This document shows positions 34,967 to 44,308 of a stretch of DNA of 64,000 nucleotides, piece after piece (positions within the stretch are counted from its first letter, which is position 1; the number at the start of each line of letters is the position of its first letter). The stretch comes from Longimicrobiaceae bacterium (GTDB taxonomy: Bacteria; Gemmatimonadota; Gemmatimonadetes; Longimicrobiales; Longimicrobiaceae). The position numbers were made by a program, and so were the translations under genes. Where the stretch lies: contig JAUJOM010000001.1 of assembly GCA_030447645.1 (NCBI GenBank), positions 14,911 to 78,910 of the forward strand, in the 5' to 3' direction. The notes beneath the pieces were generated by a model. It made no database searches. It was given only the letters and a program-made list of their open reading frames with translations, and was not told the origin of the DNA.

Positions 34967-35908
34967 GTGCTGAATCGCACGGTCGTCATCGCAGTCGGTG
35001 GAAATGCCATCGCCCCCGCTGGTGGGACTGGCACGATCGCGGAGCAGTTTCGCCATGCGCGTGCGAGCCTCGGCCCGGTGGTGGACCTGGCGGCGGAAGG
35101 CTGGCGGATCGCCATCGTGCATGGCAACGGTCCGCAGGTTGGTGACGACCTCGCCCGCCACGAGATCGCCAGCGAGATTCTGCCGCCGCTCCCGCTCGGG
35201 ATGCTCGTCGCGGGGACGCAGGGTTGGATGGGATACATGATCCAGCAGTCCCTGCAGAACGCGCTCGCCCGTGCCGAGGTGCGACGCCAGGTGGTGAGCG
35301 TCGTGACCCAGGTTCGAGTGGATCCGACCGACCCGGCCCTCGCGCGCCCCACCAAGCCCGTGGGGCGTGCGCTCAGCGAAGCCGCTGCACGCAGCCTTGC
35401 CTCCGAATTCGGCTGGCAGATCCGCCGCACCGAAGACGGCTGGCAACGGGTGGTGCCCTCGCCGAACCCGGTCGGAATCGTCGAGTCCCGGATGATTCAG
35501 GCGCTGGTCGCTGCCGGCCATGTGGTAATCGCTGCCGGCGGCGGCGGTACGCCGGTTTATCTGGATGAATCCGGCACCCTCGAAGGTGTAGACGCTGTCG
35601 TCGACAAGGACCGAGCCGCCGCAATCCTGGCTCGTGACATTCAGGCCGACACGTTGTTAATTTTGACGGACGTAGATCGCGTGTACCGCCGGTATGGCAC
35701 ATCGGAGGCGGAGCCGCTGCACCGACTCAGCCTTCGGGATGCAGAAGAGCTGGGCCAATCCGGCGAGTTGGCAGCGGGGAGCATGGCGCCCAAGGTGGAA
35801 GCCGCCGCACGGTTTGTGCGGGAGGGCGGCCGCCGTGCCATCATTGCCCGGCTCGACGCCGGACGCGACGCGGTTGCCGGTCGCGCAGGTACGGAGATTG
35901 TTGCATGA
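34967..35908 (+). CDS. arcC: Carbamate kinase
   Basis: A 313-residue amino-acid-kinase-fold enzyme with VVIAVGGNAIAPAG, IVHGNGPQVG, AGTQGWMGYMIQQSL, VIAAGGGGTPV, VDAVVDKDRAAAILA, LLILTDVDRVY and GSMAPKVEAAARFV. It would make ATP from carbamoyl phosphate and ADP, or the reverse. None of its usual partners (arginine deiminase, ornithine or putrescine carbamoyltransferase) is in the window. The start is GTG 34967, four bases after the mutase stop. sucC follows after 19 bases. Confidence 0.92.
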   Translation: MLNRTVVIAVGGNAIAPAGGTGTIAEQFRHARASLGPVVDLAAEGWRIAIVHGNGPQVGDDLARHEIASEILPPLPLGMLVAGTQGWMGYMIQQSLQNALARAEVRRQVVSVVTQVRVDPTDPALARPTKPVGRALSEAAARSLASEFGWQIRRTEDGWQRVVPSPNPVGIVESRMIQALVAAGHVVIAAGGGGTPVYLDESGTLEGVDAVVDKDRAAAILARDIQADTLLILTDVDRVYRRYGTSEAEPLHRLSLRDAEELGQSGELAAGSMAPKVEAAARFVREGGRRAIIARLDAGRDAVAGRAGTEIVA

Positions 35909-35927
35909 TCACTCGCACACACCTGTC

Positions 35928-37070
35928 ATGAACATCCACGAGTATCAGGCGCGCGACATTCTGAGCGCGCACGGTGTACCTGTCCCCGATGGCGAGGTGG
36001 CTACCACCGCCGACGAGGCGGAACGGATCGCGCGACGGCTTGGGGGCAAGGTGGTAATCAAGGCTCAGGTCCACGCGGGCGGCCGCGGCAAGGCCGGTGG
36101 CGTAAAGCTGGCCGACACTCCGCAAGAAGCACGAGAGCACGCCGGGCGCATCCTGGGCATGGAGATCAAGGGCCTGCCCGTTCTGCGCGTGCTCGTTGCG
36201 CCGGCCGAAGACATTGCGTCGGAGGCGTATGTCGGTATCATCGTGGACCGGGCGTCCAAAGCGCCGGTGTTCATGGTTTCCCGTGAGGGTGGCGTGGACA
36301 TCGAGGAGGTAGCGGCGACCAATCCGAATGCCATACGCAGGCAGCCGGTGGACCCACGCTACGGCCTGCTTCCACACCAGGCCTACAGCCTCGCCACATC
36401 CTTGTACGACGACGTGCGGCAGCAGCGTGCCGCAGCCAAGATCCTGCAGCAGCTTTATGCCGCGTTCGTGGATTCGGGCGCCTCGCTCGCCGAGATCAAT
36501 CCGCTGGTCACCACGCCGGACGGAGAGGTCAAGGCGCTCGACGCCAAGATCAACATCGACGAGAACGAGCTCTTTCGGAAGCCGGAGGTGGAAGCGCTGC
36601 GCGATCCCAGCGCCGAGGCACCCTCCGAGGTGGCGGCACGCGAAGCCGGATTGACTTTCATCAAGCTGGAGGGCGATGTCGGCTGTTGCGTCAACGGCGC
36701 AGGGCTGGCGATGGCAACCATGGATCTGGTGAAGTATTACGGCGGCGACCCGGCGAACTTTCTGGACATCGGCGGCTCCAGCAACCCCGAAAAGGTGGTG
36801 AATGCCCTCAGGATCATCACCTCGGATCCGGGCGTCCGGGTAATCCTCTTCAACATCTTTGGCGGCATCACGCGCTGCGATGACGTCGCTAACGGAATTG
36901 TGACGGCGACCCGGCAGATCAACATCGATGTGCCGATCGTCATCCGGCTGACCGGTACTAACGAGGAACTGGCCGTGCAGATCCTGGAGCAAGCCGGCTT
37001 CAGCGCCATGACCGACATGGACGAAGCCGTGAAGCGCGCGGTGCACCTGGCCAAGGGGGAAGGCAAGTGA
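35928..37070 (+). CDS. sucC: Succinyl-CoA synthetase, beta subunit
   Basis: The ATP-grasp subunit of the TCA-cycle enzyme that converts succinyl-CoA to succinate with NTP formation. The 380-residue chain has [79 protein letters not shown] and [14 protein letters not shown] 35928 gives the invariant N-terminus. It overlaps sucD as GTGA. Succinyl-CoA from the mutase at 6.3-8.0 kb would be used here. Confidence 0.97.
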   Translation: MNIHEYQARDILSAHGVPVPDGEVATTADEAERIARRLGGKVVIKAQVHAGGRGKAGGVKLADTPQEAREHAGRILGMEIKGLPVLRVLVAPAEDIASEAYVGIIVDRASKAPVFMVSREGGVDIEEVAATNPNAIRRQPVDPRYGLLPHQAYSLATSLYDDVRQQRAAAKILQQLYAAFVDSGASLAEINPLVTTPDGEVKALDAKINIDENELFRKPEVEALRDPSAEAPSEVAAREAGLTFIKLEGDVGCCVNGAGLAMATMDLVKYYGGDPANFLDIGGSSNPEKVVNALRIITSDPGVRVILFNIFGGITRCDDVANGIVTATRQINIDVPIVIRLTGTNEELAVQILEQAGFSAMTDMDEAVKRAVHLAKGEGK

Positions 37071-37936
37071 GCATCTTCATCGACGAAAACACGCGGCTCG
37101 TAGTACAGGGCATCACCGGGCGCGACGGCTCCTTTCACACCCGGCAGATGATGGAGTACGGCACGGAAGTCGTGGCGGGTGTGACCCCCGGTAAGGGCGG
37201 ACAGCGCTTCGAGGACCGGGTGCCGATCTTCGATACTGTCGAGCAGGCAGTGCGGGAGACCGGCGCCAACACGTCCGCGATCTACGTGCCGCCACCCTTT
37301 GCGGCAAATGCCATGTTCGAGGCTGCGGACGCCGGTGTGGACTTCATCGTGTGCATCACGGAGGGTGTACCGGTACTGGACATGACTCGCGTTCGTCCTT
37401 TTATCCTGGAAAAGGGCGCCCGGCTGCTGGGGCCCAACTGTCCTGGTTTGCTTTCGGCAGGCAAGAGTAAGGTGGGAATTATTCCGGGAAACATTACGCA
37501 GCCGGGTCCGGTGGGCCTGGTTTCTCGCTCCGGTACGTTGACATACGAGGTCGTCTACAAGCTCAAGGGCGCAGGGATCGGCACCACCACCTGCGTCGGC
37601 ATCGGAGGGGATCCGATCAACGGCACCTCGTTCATCGACTGCCTCGCCGCATTCGAGGCGGATCCGGAAACTCGCGCGGTGGTGATCATTGGGGAGATTG
37701 GGGGCAGCGACGAGCAGGATGCGGCCCGCTACGTGAGCGAGAATCTCTCCAAGCCCGTGGTCGGCTTTATCGCCGGCCAGACTGCGCCCCCGGGGCGGAG
37801 AATGGGACATGCCGGAGCGATCATCTCCGGCTCCGCCGGCACCGCGGAGGAAAAAATCCAGGCGTTCCAGGACAACGGCATCGGCGTCGCGAAGCGCCCG
37901 CTTGACGTGGTCGGCCTCGTCCAGGACGTGCTCTGA
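37067..37936 (+). CDS. sucD: Succinyl-CoA synthetase, alpha subunit
   Basis: The 289-residue CoA-binding subunit. It contains [73 protein letters not shown] and the phospho-His in [16 protein letters not shown]. The GTG start overlaps sucC. Its TGA stop (37934-37936) overlaps a probable CTG start of the next gene. Confidence 0.97.
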   Translation: MSIFIDENTRLVVQGITGRDGSFHTRQMMEYGTEVVAGVTPGKGGQRFEDRVPIFDTVEQAVRETGANTSAIYVPPPFAANAMFEAADAGVDFIVCITEGVPVLDMTRVRPFILEKGARLLGPNCPGLLSAGKSKVGIIPGNITQPGPVGLVSRSGTLTYEVVYKLKGAGIGTTTCVGIGGDPINGTSFIDCLAAFEADPETRAVVIIGEIGGSDEQDAARYVSENLSKPVVGFIAGQTAPPGRRMGHAGAIISGSAGTAEEKIQAFQDNGIGVAKRPLDVVGLVQDVL

Positions 37937-38859
37937 GCCCTCGGCGAGGCCAGGTCGAGCCGAACTTCCACATCACGGAGTTCCTCCGGCCGGAGCACAT
38001 TGTGGCGCCGCTTCCAACGGGTGGCACTCGGCCGGCCGTCATGGCCCTGATCCGGAAGCTGGCGGAGACGGGCGCTGTGGCTGACCCGGCTGCCTTGGAG
38101 CAGGTCTTCACGGACTCACGGATCCGCGATGTGATCCACATCGGCCCCCACGTTTTGCTCCCCCACCTCCGTACCGGCGCTGTCAACGGGCTGGTCGTTG
38201 CGCTGGGTGTCGCGGCAGAGCCGTTGCCGTCTGATACGGATCGGGCAGACGGCAGGGCACGTATTGTGGTGCTGGTGCTCGCCGCTCCCTCCGCCGCCAG
38301 CTTGTATCTGCAAACCGTCGCGGCGCTCGCGCGAACGCTCCGCCACGACCATGTGGTGGCTCGCTTGCTCGCCGCGCGCACGCCTGAAGAAGTCCTGGGC
38401 GTTTCCGAGATTCGGGAGCTGGTGATTCAACCGCGCCTGCTCGTGCGCGATGTGATGACGCAGCGCGTATACCGAGTGGCTCCCGACGCGCCGCTTCGCG
38501 AGCTGGTTTCGCTGATGTCGGCGCATCGCCTGCGCGCCGTGCCGGTGGTGGGTGAGCAGCGCGAGGTGCTGGGTCTCGTCACCGATCGAGACCTGCTCCG
38601 CTACCTCATGCCGCATGTGATCCGCATCCGCGCCGAGAACGAAGCCATCCACGGCGGGCCCGGGGTGATCGCCGCTGGCGCAACGGCGAGAGATGTCATG
38701 TCCCGGACAGTGATGTGCATCTCCGAAGATCAGCCGCTCGCCGAGGTTGCAAACATCATGTTGAACAAGGACGTCGACCGTCTCCCAGTAGTGAGTGAAG
38801 GGCAGCTGACGGGCTTTCTGACCCGGGGAGATATCATTCGCAAACTTTTCGGACTATGA
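37933..38859 (+). CDS. EIIA(Ntr)-like domain fused to two CBS domains
   Basis: A ~308-residue fusion. Residues ~10-150 resemble the PTS nitrogen-type [19 protein letters not shown], a long helix, then [19 protein letters not shown] with the candidate phospho-His in LPH (residue 78). Residues ~170-225 and ~252-308 are two CBS domains ([12 protein letters not shown] ... [25 protein letters not shown] ... [14 protein letters not shown]) that could bind an adenine nucleotide. The start is placed at CTG 37933, overlapping the sucD stop as CTGA, because the EIIA N-terminal strands lie before the first usable GTG (38002) and no other start exists. It overlaps ndk by ATGA. A role linking phosphorylation state to energy charge is inference. 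Confidence 0.72.
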   Translation: MSPRRGQVEPNFHITEFLRPEHIVAPLPTGGTRPAVMALIRKLAETGAVADPAALEQVFTDSRIRDVIHIGPHVLLPHLRTGAVNGLVVALGVAAEPLPSDTDRADGRARIVVLVLAAPSAASLYLQTVAALARTLRHDHVVARLLAARTPEEVLGVSEIRELVIQPRLLVRDVMTQRVYRVAPDAPLRELVSLMSAHRLRAVPVVGEQREVLGLVTDRDLLRYLMPHVIRIRAENEAIHGGPGVIAAGATARDVMSRTVMCISEDQPLAEVANIMLNKDVDRLPVVSEGQLTGFLTRGDIIRKLFGL

Positions 38860-39278
38860 CACACACACTGGCAATCATTAAACCGGACGCCGTGGCAGCC
38901 GGAAATGCGGGCAGAATTATCGCACACCTGGAGGAGCGGGGATTCCGGCTTCTCGCAGCACGTATGACGCGCCTCACCCGTGACCAGGCCAGCGAGTTCT
39001 ACGGGGTCCATCGAGAGCGCCCGTTCTATGGAGAACTGGTGGAATTCATGACCTCGGGAGCGGTTATGCCCTTGGTGCTCAAGGCCGAGAGTGCAGTCGG
39101 CAAGCTGCGCGAAGCGATTGGCTCCACCGACCCTGCTGAGGCCGCCGATGGCACGGTGCGAAAGCTGTACGCGGAGTCGAAAGCGCGAAACGCGATCCAC
39201 GCGTCGGACTCCGATGAAAACGCGGCCAACGAAATCCATTTCTTTTTTTCGGACGCGGATCTGCTCGCTACCCGGTGA
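38856..39278 (+). CDS. ndk: Nucleoside diphosphate kinase
   Basis: A 140-residue NDK that equilibrates nucleoside triphosphates. TLAIIKPDAVAAGNAGRI, FYGVHRERPFYGELVEFM, GSTDPAEAADGTVRK and the active-site His in RNAIHASDS are all present, as is the closing EIHFFF. ATG 38856 overlaps the EIIA-CBS gene. Placement beside sucCD, whose beta subunit makes NTP, is common and sensible. Confidence 0.97.
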   Translation: MTHTLAIIKPDAVAAGNAGRIIAHLEERGFRLLAARMTRLTRDQASEFYGVHRERPFYGELVEFMTSGAVMPLVLKAESAVGKLREAIGSTDPAEAADGTVRKLYAESKARNAIHASDSDENAANEIHFFFSDADLLATR

Positions 39279-39634
39279 CGCTGCTCCTGCGCTGGGCGGC
39301 GGCCGCAGCCGGAGTGGGGGTCGCTGCCTGGCTCCTGCCAGGCATCCGGGTATCCGGCGGCGTTTGGACCCTGTTCGTGGTTGCGCTGATCTTTGGTTTG
39401 ATCAATGCGCTGGTGCGGCCGCTGGTGAAGATGCTTTCGTGTGGGTTGATCGTGCTGACGCTCGGCCTTTTCCTGCTGGTCATCAATGCCGCCATGCTCT
39501 GGCTGGCATCGCTGCTGGCATCCACGCTGGGCTTCGGCTTCGAAGTGCGGGATTTCGGCTCGGCCATATTGGGAGCCATCATCATCAGCCTCGCAGCCTG
39601 GACGTTTTCACTCTCGTTCCGTGATCGGGACTGA
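39275..39634 (+). CDS. Phage-holin-family-4-like small membrane protein
   Basis: A 119-residue protein with four membrane spans (residues 3-22, 30-50, 56-80, 92-113). Features of the widespread bacterial holin-IV/DUF360-type family include LPGIRVSGGVWTLFVVALIFGLINALVRPLVK and LTLGLFLLVINAAMLWLAS, split here across spans. The name is historical: most are chromosomal proteins of unknown function and there is no phage context. The GTG start overlaps ndk. It is the last gene before the yceD promoter. Confidence 0.8.
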   Translation: MTLLLRWAAAAAGVGVAAWLLPGIRVSGGVWTLFVVALIFGLINALVRPLVKMLSCGLIVLTLGLFLLVINAAMLWLASLLASTLGFGFEVRDFGSAILGAIIISLAAWTFSLSFRDRD

Positions 39635-39646
39635 CACCGCAGCTGG

Positions 39647-39675
39647 TTGACAGAGGCGGCGAAAATGGGTAGTTT
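39647..39675 (+). promoter_or_regulatory. Promoter of the yceD-rpmF-fab operon
   Basis: TTGACA (39647-39652), 17 bases, TAGTTT (39670-39675). ATG 39684 is eight bases beyond the -10 box, so the leader is zero to two bases. This is the only promoter I can see for the ribosomal protein and fatty acid genes up to at least fabF. Confidence 0.7.
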
Positions 39676-39683
39676 CGCGGTTT

Positions 39684-40193
39684 ATGTTAAAACTCCTTCT
39701 TCCGGCGGGCGCACGGGATGAGGTCCGCCTTGAAGAGCAGATCCCGGCCGATCATCGGGGTTTGCGAGATGCGGCTTTGCCACTCTCCGGACCGGTCGTA
39801 CTGGATCTGCGGGCGCGCTCGGTGGGCGACGGGGTGCTGGTGCGAGGCACCGTCCAGACCCAGATTGATGTACCCTGCCGCCGTTGCCTGAGCACGGTGA
39901 CGCAGCCCGTAGACGAAACACTCGACCTGCTCTTCGTCCCGGCGGATGCGGACGAGGAGGAGGATTTAGGCGGTGAGGTGTATCCGCTGCCGCTTCGCGG
40001 AATGGATCTCGATCTGACCGAGCCGATCCGTGAGCAGCTGATTCTCCGAACGCCCGAGTATGCGCTGTGTAGTGAAGAGTGCAAGGGGCTGTGTCCCCAA
40101 TGCGGGACGGATCTGAACTTCGCGACCTGCGTCTGCGTTCCCGAGGCAAGTCCGAGCCCGTGGGATGTTTTAAGGAAACTCGAACCGAATTGA
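39684..40193 (+). CDS. yceD: YceD/DUF177 family protein
   Basis: A 169-residue protein of the YceD (DUF177) family, almost always found just before rpmF and linked to 23S rRNA maturation in some species. VPCRRCLSTVTQPVDETLDLLFVP, then LDLTEPIREQLILRTPEYALC and CKGLCPQCGTDLN are the standard motifs (split across the chain). Two CxxC pairs may bind zinc. Six bases separate it from rpmF. Confidence 0.9.
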   Translation: MLKLLLPAGARDEVRLEEQIPADHRGLRDAALPLSGPVVLDLRARSVGDGVLVRGTVQTQIDVPCRRCLSTVTQPVDETLDLLFVPADADEEEDLGGEVYPLPLRGMDLDLTEPIREQLILRTPEYALCSEECKGLCPQCGTDLNFATCVCVPEASPSPWDVLRKLEPN

Positions 40194-40199
40194 TGACCG

Positions 40200-40382
40200 A
40201 TGGCTGTACCTAAGCGCCGACAATCCAAGCAGCGCCAGCGCAAGCGCCGTACGCACGTCAAGGCGGCAATGCCCGTTTACGGCAGCTGCCCGCAGTGCGG
40301 CGATCCTCGAGTACCGCATCGGGTCTGCGCTAACTGCGGATACTACCGCAGCGTGCAGCGCGTCGAGGTCGAAGAGATTTAG
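40200..40382 (+). CDS. rpmF: 50S ribosomal protein L32
   Basis: A 60-residue basic protein: MAVPKRRQSKQRQRKRR, then a zinc ribbon CPQCGDPRVPHRVCANCGYY with four Cys. The Cys4 form needs zinc. Position between yceD and plsX is the classic arrangement. Confidence 0.97.
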   Translation: MAVPKRRQSKQRQRKRRTHVKAAMPVYGSCPQCGDPRVPHRVCANCGYYRSVQRVEVEEI

Positions 40383-40396
40383 ATCCGGCGCCGGCG

Positions 40397-41392
40397 ATGC
40401 GGATCGCGCTTGACGCGATGGGCTCCGACAATGCGCCGGCCGTTGAGATCCGGGGCGCTGTTGAGGCTCTCAAGGGTTCCGCGGGCGTATTCCGCCTGGT
40501 TCTAGTCGGCGACCAGGTGGCGATCGAAGCGGAACTCCGGCGTCATCCAGCTTCGTCTCGGGAGCGGATTGACGTAGTACATGCACCGCAGCGGATCGAA
40601 ATGAGCGAGTCGCCGGCCCAAGCGATCCGCCGGAAGCCAGGCTCCTCGATCGCCGTGGGTCTCGGACTGCACAAACGCGGGGAAGTGGACGCATTCATCA
40701 GTGCCGGGTCCACCGGCGCCGCGATGGCGGGGTCGTTGTTGATGCTGCGCCCGCTTCCAGGAGTGGACCGGCCAGCCGTGGGCACCCTTTTTCCGACGCT
40801 AGGTGGCCAAACGTTGGTGCTCGACAGCGGAGCCAACGTCGATACGCGCCCACATCACCTCGTGCAGTTCGCTCACCTCGGGAGCATCTACGCCGAAGAT
40901 CTGATGGGCATCGAAACCCCGCGAATCGGTCTGCTCAACATCGGTGAAGAGCCCGGAAAGGGCGATGAGCGGGCAGTCGAGGCATACCGCTTACTCGCGG
41001 CGGATACTCGGCTGAACTTCGTCGGCAACATCGAGGGACGTGACGTCGTTTGGGGGAACTGCGATGTGCTCGTCTGTGACGGCTTCGTGGGCAATGTTCT
41101 GCTCAAGTTCTACGAGTCGATCGCGGAGTTTATAGCGGGGATTCTCCGCAACGACCCCGATGACGGGAACGCCGAACCGTACGCGAAGCGTATCCTGGAT
41201 ACTCTTGATTACACCAAGCTGGGAGGTGCCCCCCTGCTCGGGGTTGGAGGCGTTACCATCATCTGCCACGGAGGCTCGCCTCCGCGCGCAATTTGCAATG
41301 CCATTCAAATAGCGGCGCAGGCGGTAGAGCGGGGAATGGTCAGGCATATCGAACGTGAAATGTCGCGGCTGGCCGAGATGTCCGCCGCATGA
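40397..41392 (+). CDS. plsX: Phosphate acyltransferase PlsX
   Basis: It converts acyl-ACP to acyl-phosphate for phospholipid synthesis. The 331-residue protein begins MRIALDAMGSDNAP and shows GAVEALK, ISAGSTGAAMAGSLL, LDSGANVDTRPHHLVQFA, VCDGFVGNVLLKFYES and GGAPLLGVGGVTIICHG. ATG 40397; the stop overlaps fabH as ATGA. Confidence 0.96.
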   Translation: MRIALDAMGSDNAPAVEIRGAVEALKGSAGVFRLVLVGDQVAIEAELRRHPASSRERIDVVHAPQRIEMSESPAQAIRRKPGSSIAVGLGLHKRGEVDAFISAGSTGAAMAGSLLMLRPLPGVDRPAVGTLFPTLGGQTLVLDSGANVDTRPHHLVQFAHLGSIYAEDLMGIETPRIGLLNIGEEPGKGDERAVEAYRLLAADTRLNFVGNIEGRDVVWGNCDVLVCDGFVGNVLLKFYESIAEFIAGILRNDPDDGNAEPYAKRILDTLDYTKLGGAPLLGVGGVTIICHGGSPPRAICNAIQIAAQAVERGMVRHIEREMSRLAEMSAA

Positions 41393-42378
41393 GCCAGCGA
41401 CCCCGGGCAGCCATTGCTTCCACCGGCCGGTACTCTCCGGCCCGCGTGATGACGAATGCGGAGCTTTCCGAGATCGTGGATACCTCCGACGAATGGATCT
41501 ACACGCGGACGGGCATCCGCGAGCGTCGCATCGCTGCGGATGGTGAGGGCGCGGCGGACATGGCCGAGCGAGCGTCGCGCCGCGCGCTGGACCAAGCCGG
41601 CCTGACGCCCAGCGACGTAGATCTCATCCTCGTATCCACCGCCACACCGGACCGCCTGCTTCCCTCGACCGCCTGCGATCTCCAAGCCCTGTTGGGTGCG
41701 AATGATGCCGGCGCGTACGACTTCGCTACTGCGTGCTCCGGCTTTGTATATGGCCTCGCCATCGCGGAGGGTCACATCGTTGCCGGCCATGCGCGCAACG
41801 TGCTGGTGGTTGCCACCGAAAAGATGAGCGCGATCGTGGACTGGACCGACCGCGCTACATGTGTTCTCTTCGGCGACGGTGCAGGTGCCGCAGTGATCCG
41901 ACCGGCGGACGATGAACGCGGGATCCTGTCTTCCTACATGAAGAGCGACGGCCGCCTGGCCGACCTCCTGTACCGCCCCAGCGGCGGCGCCCGGACTCCC
42001 TTCGATGTCGCTGTACTCGGTGAGCGCGGCCACCTTGTCAAGATGACGGGACGCGAAATCTTCAAGTCTGCGGTGCGCAGCATGTGCGAAGCGGCGGATG
42101 CCGCTCTGCAGCGGGCGGGGGTTACTGCCGACGAGATCGATCTGCTGGTTCCGCATCAGGCGAACATCCGTATCATCGAAGCAACCGCTCGATACGCGGA
42201 CATCCCTATGGACAAGGTGTACGTCAATGTGGACCGCTTCGGCAACATGAGCTCGGCCTCCATCCCCGTGGCGCTGGATGAGGTGCGGGAGCAGGGACTC
42301 GCCGGGCCCGGATCGGTGATCCTGATGGTGGCATTTGGCGCCGGGCTCACGTGGGCCGCGAGTGTTGTCCGCTTGTGA
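41389..42378 (+). CDS. fabH: Beta-ketoacyl-ACP synthase III
   Basis: It starts fatty acid synthesis by condensing acyl-CoA with malonyl-ACP. The 329-residue thiolase-fold enzyme has the catalytic Cys in FATACSGFVYGL, His in VPHQANIRI and Asn in NVDRFGNMSSAS, the Cys-His-Asn triad. SDEWIYTRTGIRERR is the typical N-terminal stretch. The stop overlaps fabD as GTGA. Confidence 0.97.
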   Translation: MSQRPRAAIASTGRYSPARVMTNAELSEIVDTSDEWIYTRTGIRERRIAADGEGAADMAERASRRALDQAGLTPSDVDLILVSTATPDRLLPSTACDLQALLGANDAGAYDFATACSGFVYGLAIAEGHIVAGHARNVLVVATEKMSAIVDWTDRATCVLFGDGAGAAVIRPADDERGILSSYMKSDGRLADLLYRPSGGARTPFDVAVLGERGHLVKMTGREIFKSAVRSMCEAADAALQRAGVTADEIDLLVPHQANIRIIEATARYADIPMDKVYVNVDRFGNMSSASIPVALDEVREQGLAGPGSVILMVAFGAGLTWAASVVRL

Positions 42379-43319
42379 GCACGGGGTTGCTGTTCCCGGG
42401 GCAGGGCTCCCAGCACGTGGGCATGGGTCGGGATCTCGCCGAACGCTTTCCCGCGGCGCGCGACACTTTCCTTGAAGCAGACGAGGCGCTCGGGTTCCGG
42501 CTGAGCCAGCTCTGTTGGGAAGGTCCGGAAGCGGAGCTCACGCGCACGGACAACGCTCAGCCGGCGATCCTGGTACACAGCGTCGCCGTGTGGCGGGTAC
42601 TTCGACCACTAGACGTGCAGGTGCTCGCGGCGGCAGGACACTCGCTGGGTGAGTGGAGCGCGTATGTGGCCGCGGGCGCTTTGAGCTTTGCGGACGCGGT
42701 ACGTACCGTGCGCCGGCGTGGTGAGCTGATGGCGAAAGCCGGAGCCGAGCGCCCGGGCACGATGGCCGCCGTACTCGGGCTGGATGATGAGGCGGTACAA
42801 CGTGTCTGCTCCGATGCAAGCCGAAACGGGAGTGTGGTTGTACCTGCGAATTACAATGCGCCTGGACAGGTGGTGATCTCCGGAGATCCGGACGCGGTGA
42901 ATCATGCGGGCGAGCTGGCAAGGGAGGCGGGGGCGAAACGAGTTCTCCCGTTGAATGTTTCGGGTGCCTTTCACTCCCCTTTGATCGCAGCTGCCGAGGA
43001 TGGTCTTCGGGTTTGGCTCGCGGGGGTGGCGATGCGGGACCCGGTCTTTCCGGTGGTCGCCAATGCTACGGCCCAGCCCGTGCGCCAATCGGCGGAGGCC
43101 GCACGATTGCTGGTTGAGCAGTTGACCGCGCCGGTTCGCTGGGTAGGCTGCGTGCAGACGATCGGCGAACTGGGTGTCACCCGGTTCCTAGAAGTGGGAC
43201 CGGGCAATGTTCTTTCCGGTCTAGTACGCCGGATTGTCCCCGGAGCTGAGACCCGGGCGCTGGGCACCGCCGATGCGCTTGAGCAGTTCTCCCCCGAGGC
43301 AGCCACAGCATGGAACTGA
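42375..43319 (+). CDS. fabD: Malonyl-CoA:ACP transacylase
   Basis: It loads malonyl groups onto ACP. The 314-residue protein shows [14 protein letters not shown], the active Ser in [18 protein letters not shown], the Arg of [26 protein letters not shown] and the His in [11 protein letters not shown]. The start is GTG 42375, overlapping fabH. It overlaps fabG by 10 bases. Confidence 0.96.
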   Translation: MSTGLLFPGQGSQHVGMGRDLAERFPAARDTFLEADEALGFRLSQLCWEGPEAELTRTDNAQPAILVHSVAVWRVLRPLDVQVLAAAGHSLGEWSAYVAAGALSFADAVRTVRRRGELMAKAGAERPGTMAAVLGLDDEAVQRVCSDASRNGSVVVPANYNAPGQVVISGDPDAVNHAGELAREAGAKRVLPLNVSGAFHSPLIAAAEDGLRVWLAGVAMRDPVFPVVANATAQPVRQSAEAARLLVEQLTAPVRWVGCVQTIGELGVTRFLEVGPGNVLSGLVRRIVPGAETRALGTADALEQFSPEAATAWN

Positions 43320-44046
43320 GCGGTCAGGTAGCTCTCGTCACCGGCGGTTCCCGGGGAATTGGTGAGGCGATCGCGCGGGAGCTTGCAAGTGCGGGCGCGC
43401 GCGTCGCGGTTGTCGGTCGCGACGCAGAGCGCGCGCCAGTGGGGTTGCGGCACAGCTGCCCGGCAGCGGGCACACGGGCATGGCCGCGGACGTTGCGAAC
43501 GCTGGCGCAGTGACGGCGTTGATAAAGCAGGTGGAAGAGGAGGTCGGCGAGATCGCGATCCTCGTCAACAACGCCGGGATCACCCGTGACAACGTTCTCA
43601 TGCGCATGCGCGATGAGGACTGGGACGCGGTGCTCGACACCAATCTCCGTGGCGCCTTCAACACCATTCGCGCGGTGTCGCGTGGCATGATGAAGCGTCG
43701 CGGGGGCCGGATCATCAACATCGCGAGCGTGGTGGGAATCACGGGCAACCGGGGCCAGGCCAACTACGCGGCATCCAAGGCCGGCTTGATTGGGCTCACC
43801 AAATCGGTGGCGAAGGAGCTGGCGTCGCGTAACGTGCTGGTCAACGCGGTTGCGCCCGGCTTCATTGCAACGGATATGACCGCGGAGCTGACGGAGGAGG
43901 CGCGTGCAGGGCTTTCGTCCCAGATTGCGCTCGGCCGCCTCGGTACCGCGGGCGACGTGGCCCCGGTCGTGCGATTCCTCGCGGGACCAGGGGCTGCTTA
44001 CATGACAGGTCAGGTGCTGGTGGTGGATGGTGGGATGGTGATGTAA
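43310..44046 (+). CDS. fabG: 3-oxoacyl-ACP reductase, frame broken near 43434
   Basis: The SDR-fold NADPH reductase of fatty acid elongation. [19 protein letters not shown] is the cofactor site, followed by [23 protein letters not shown] and the catalytic YAASK. The first ~42 residues (up to GRDAERA) are in one frame; the rest resumes in another as [12 protein letters not shown], so one base appears to be missing in the GC repeat around 43434. Repaired length is 245 residues, standard. As written, the gene stops at 43511-43513. Because fabG is normally essential, a consensus error is the simplest reading. Confidence 0.9.
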
Positions 44047-44071
44047 TCAACAATACAACGGAGGACGATCG

Positions 44072-44308
44072 ATGGCGGACATTGAAGCGAAGGTCAAGGA
44101 CATCATCATCAACGAGCTGGGCGTGGACGCGGAAAAGGTGACGCGCTCCGCTTCCTTTGTGGAGGACCTCGGCGCTGACTCGCTGGACACCGTGGAGCTG
44201 GTCATGGCATTCGAGGAAGAGTTCGGGATGGAAATCCCGGATGAGGCCGCGGAAAAGCTTCAAACCGTAGGCGACGCGATCGACTACATCGAAAAAAGCC
44301 AGGGCTGA
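44072..44308 (+). CDS. acpP: Acyl carrier protein
   Basis: A 78-residue acidic ACP. The phosphopantetheine attachment Ser is in [39 protein letters not shown] is the standard C-terminal helix. The ribosome site GGAGG lies at 44061-44065, well placed before ATG 44072, unusually good for this window and fitting a highly expressed protein. The stop overlaps fabF as TGATG. Confidence 0.98.
   Translation: MADIEAKVKDIIINELGVDAEKVTRSASFVEDLGADSLDTVELVMAFEEEFGMEIPDEAAEKLQTVGDAIDYIEKSQG

Noticed and set aside
35841-37046. Long open frames on the opposite strand, such as 35841-37046, 6919-8100 and 3608-4729
   Set aside because: They mirror sucC, the mutase and the biotin carboxylase. High G+C gives long antisense frames; they lack family motifs, start signals and hydrophobic patterns.
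39275-39634. Prophage remnant suggested by the holin-like protein
   Set aside because: No other phage gene is near, and this family is mostly chromosomal; it is coupled to ndk by GTGA.
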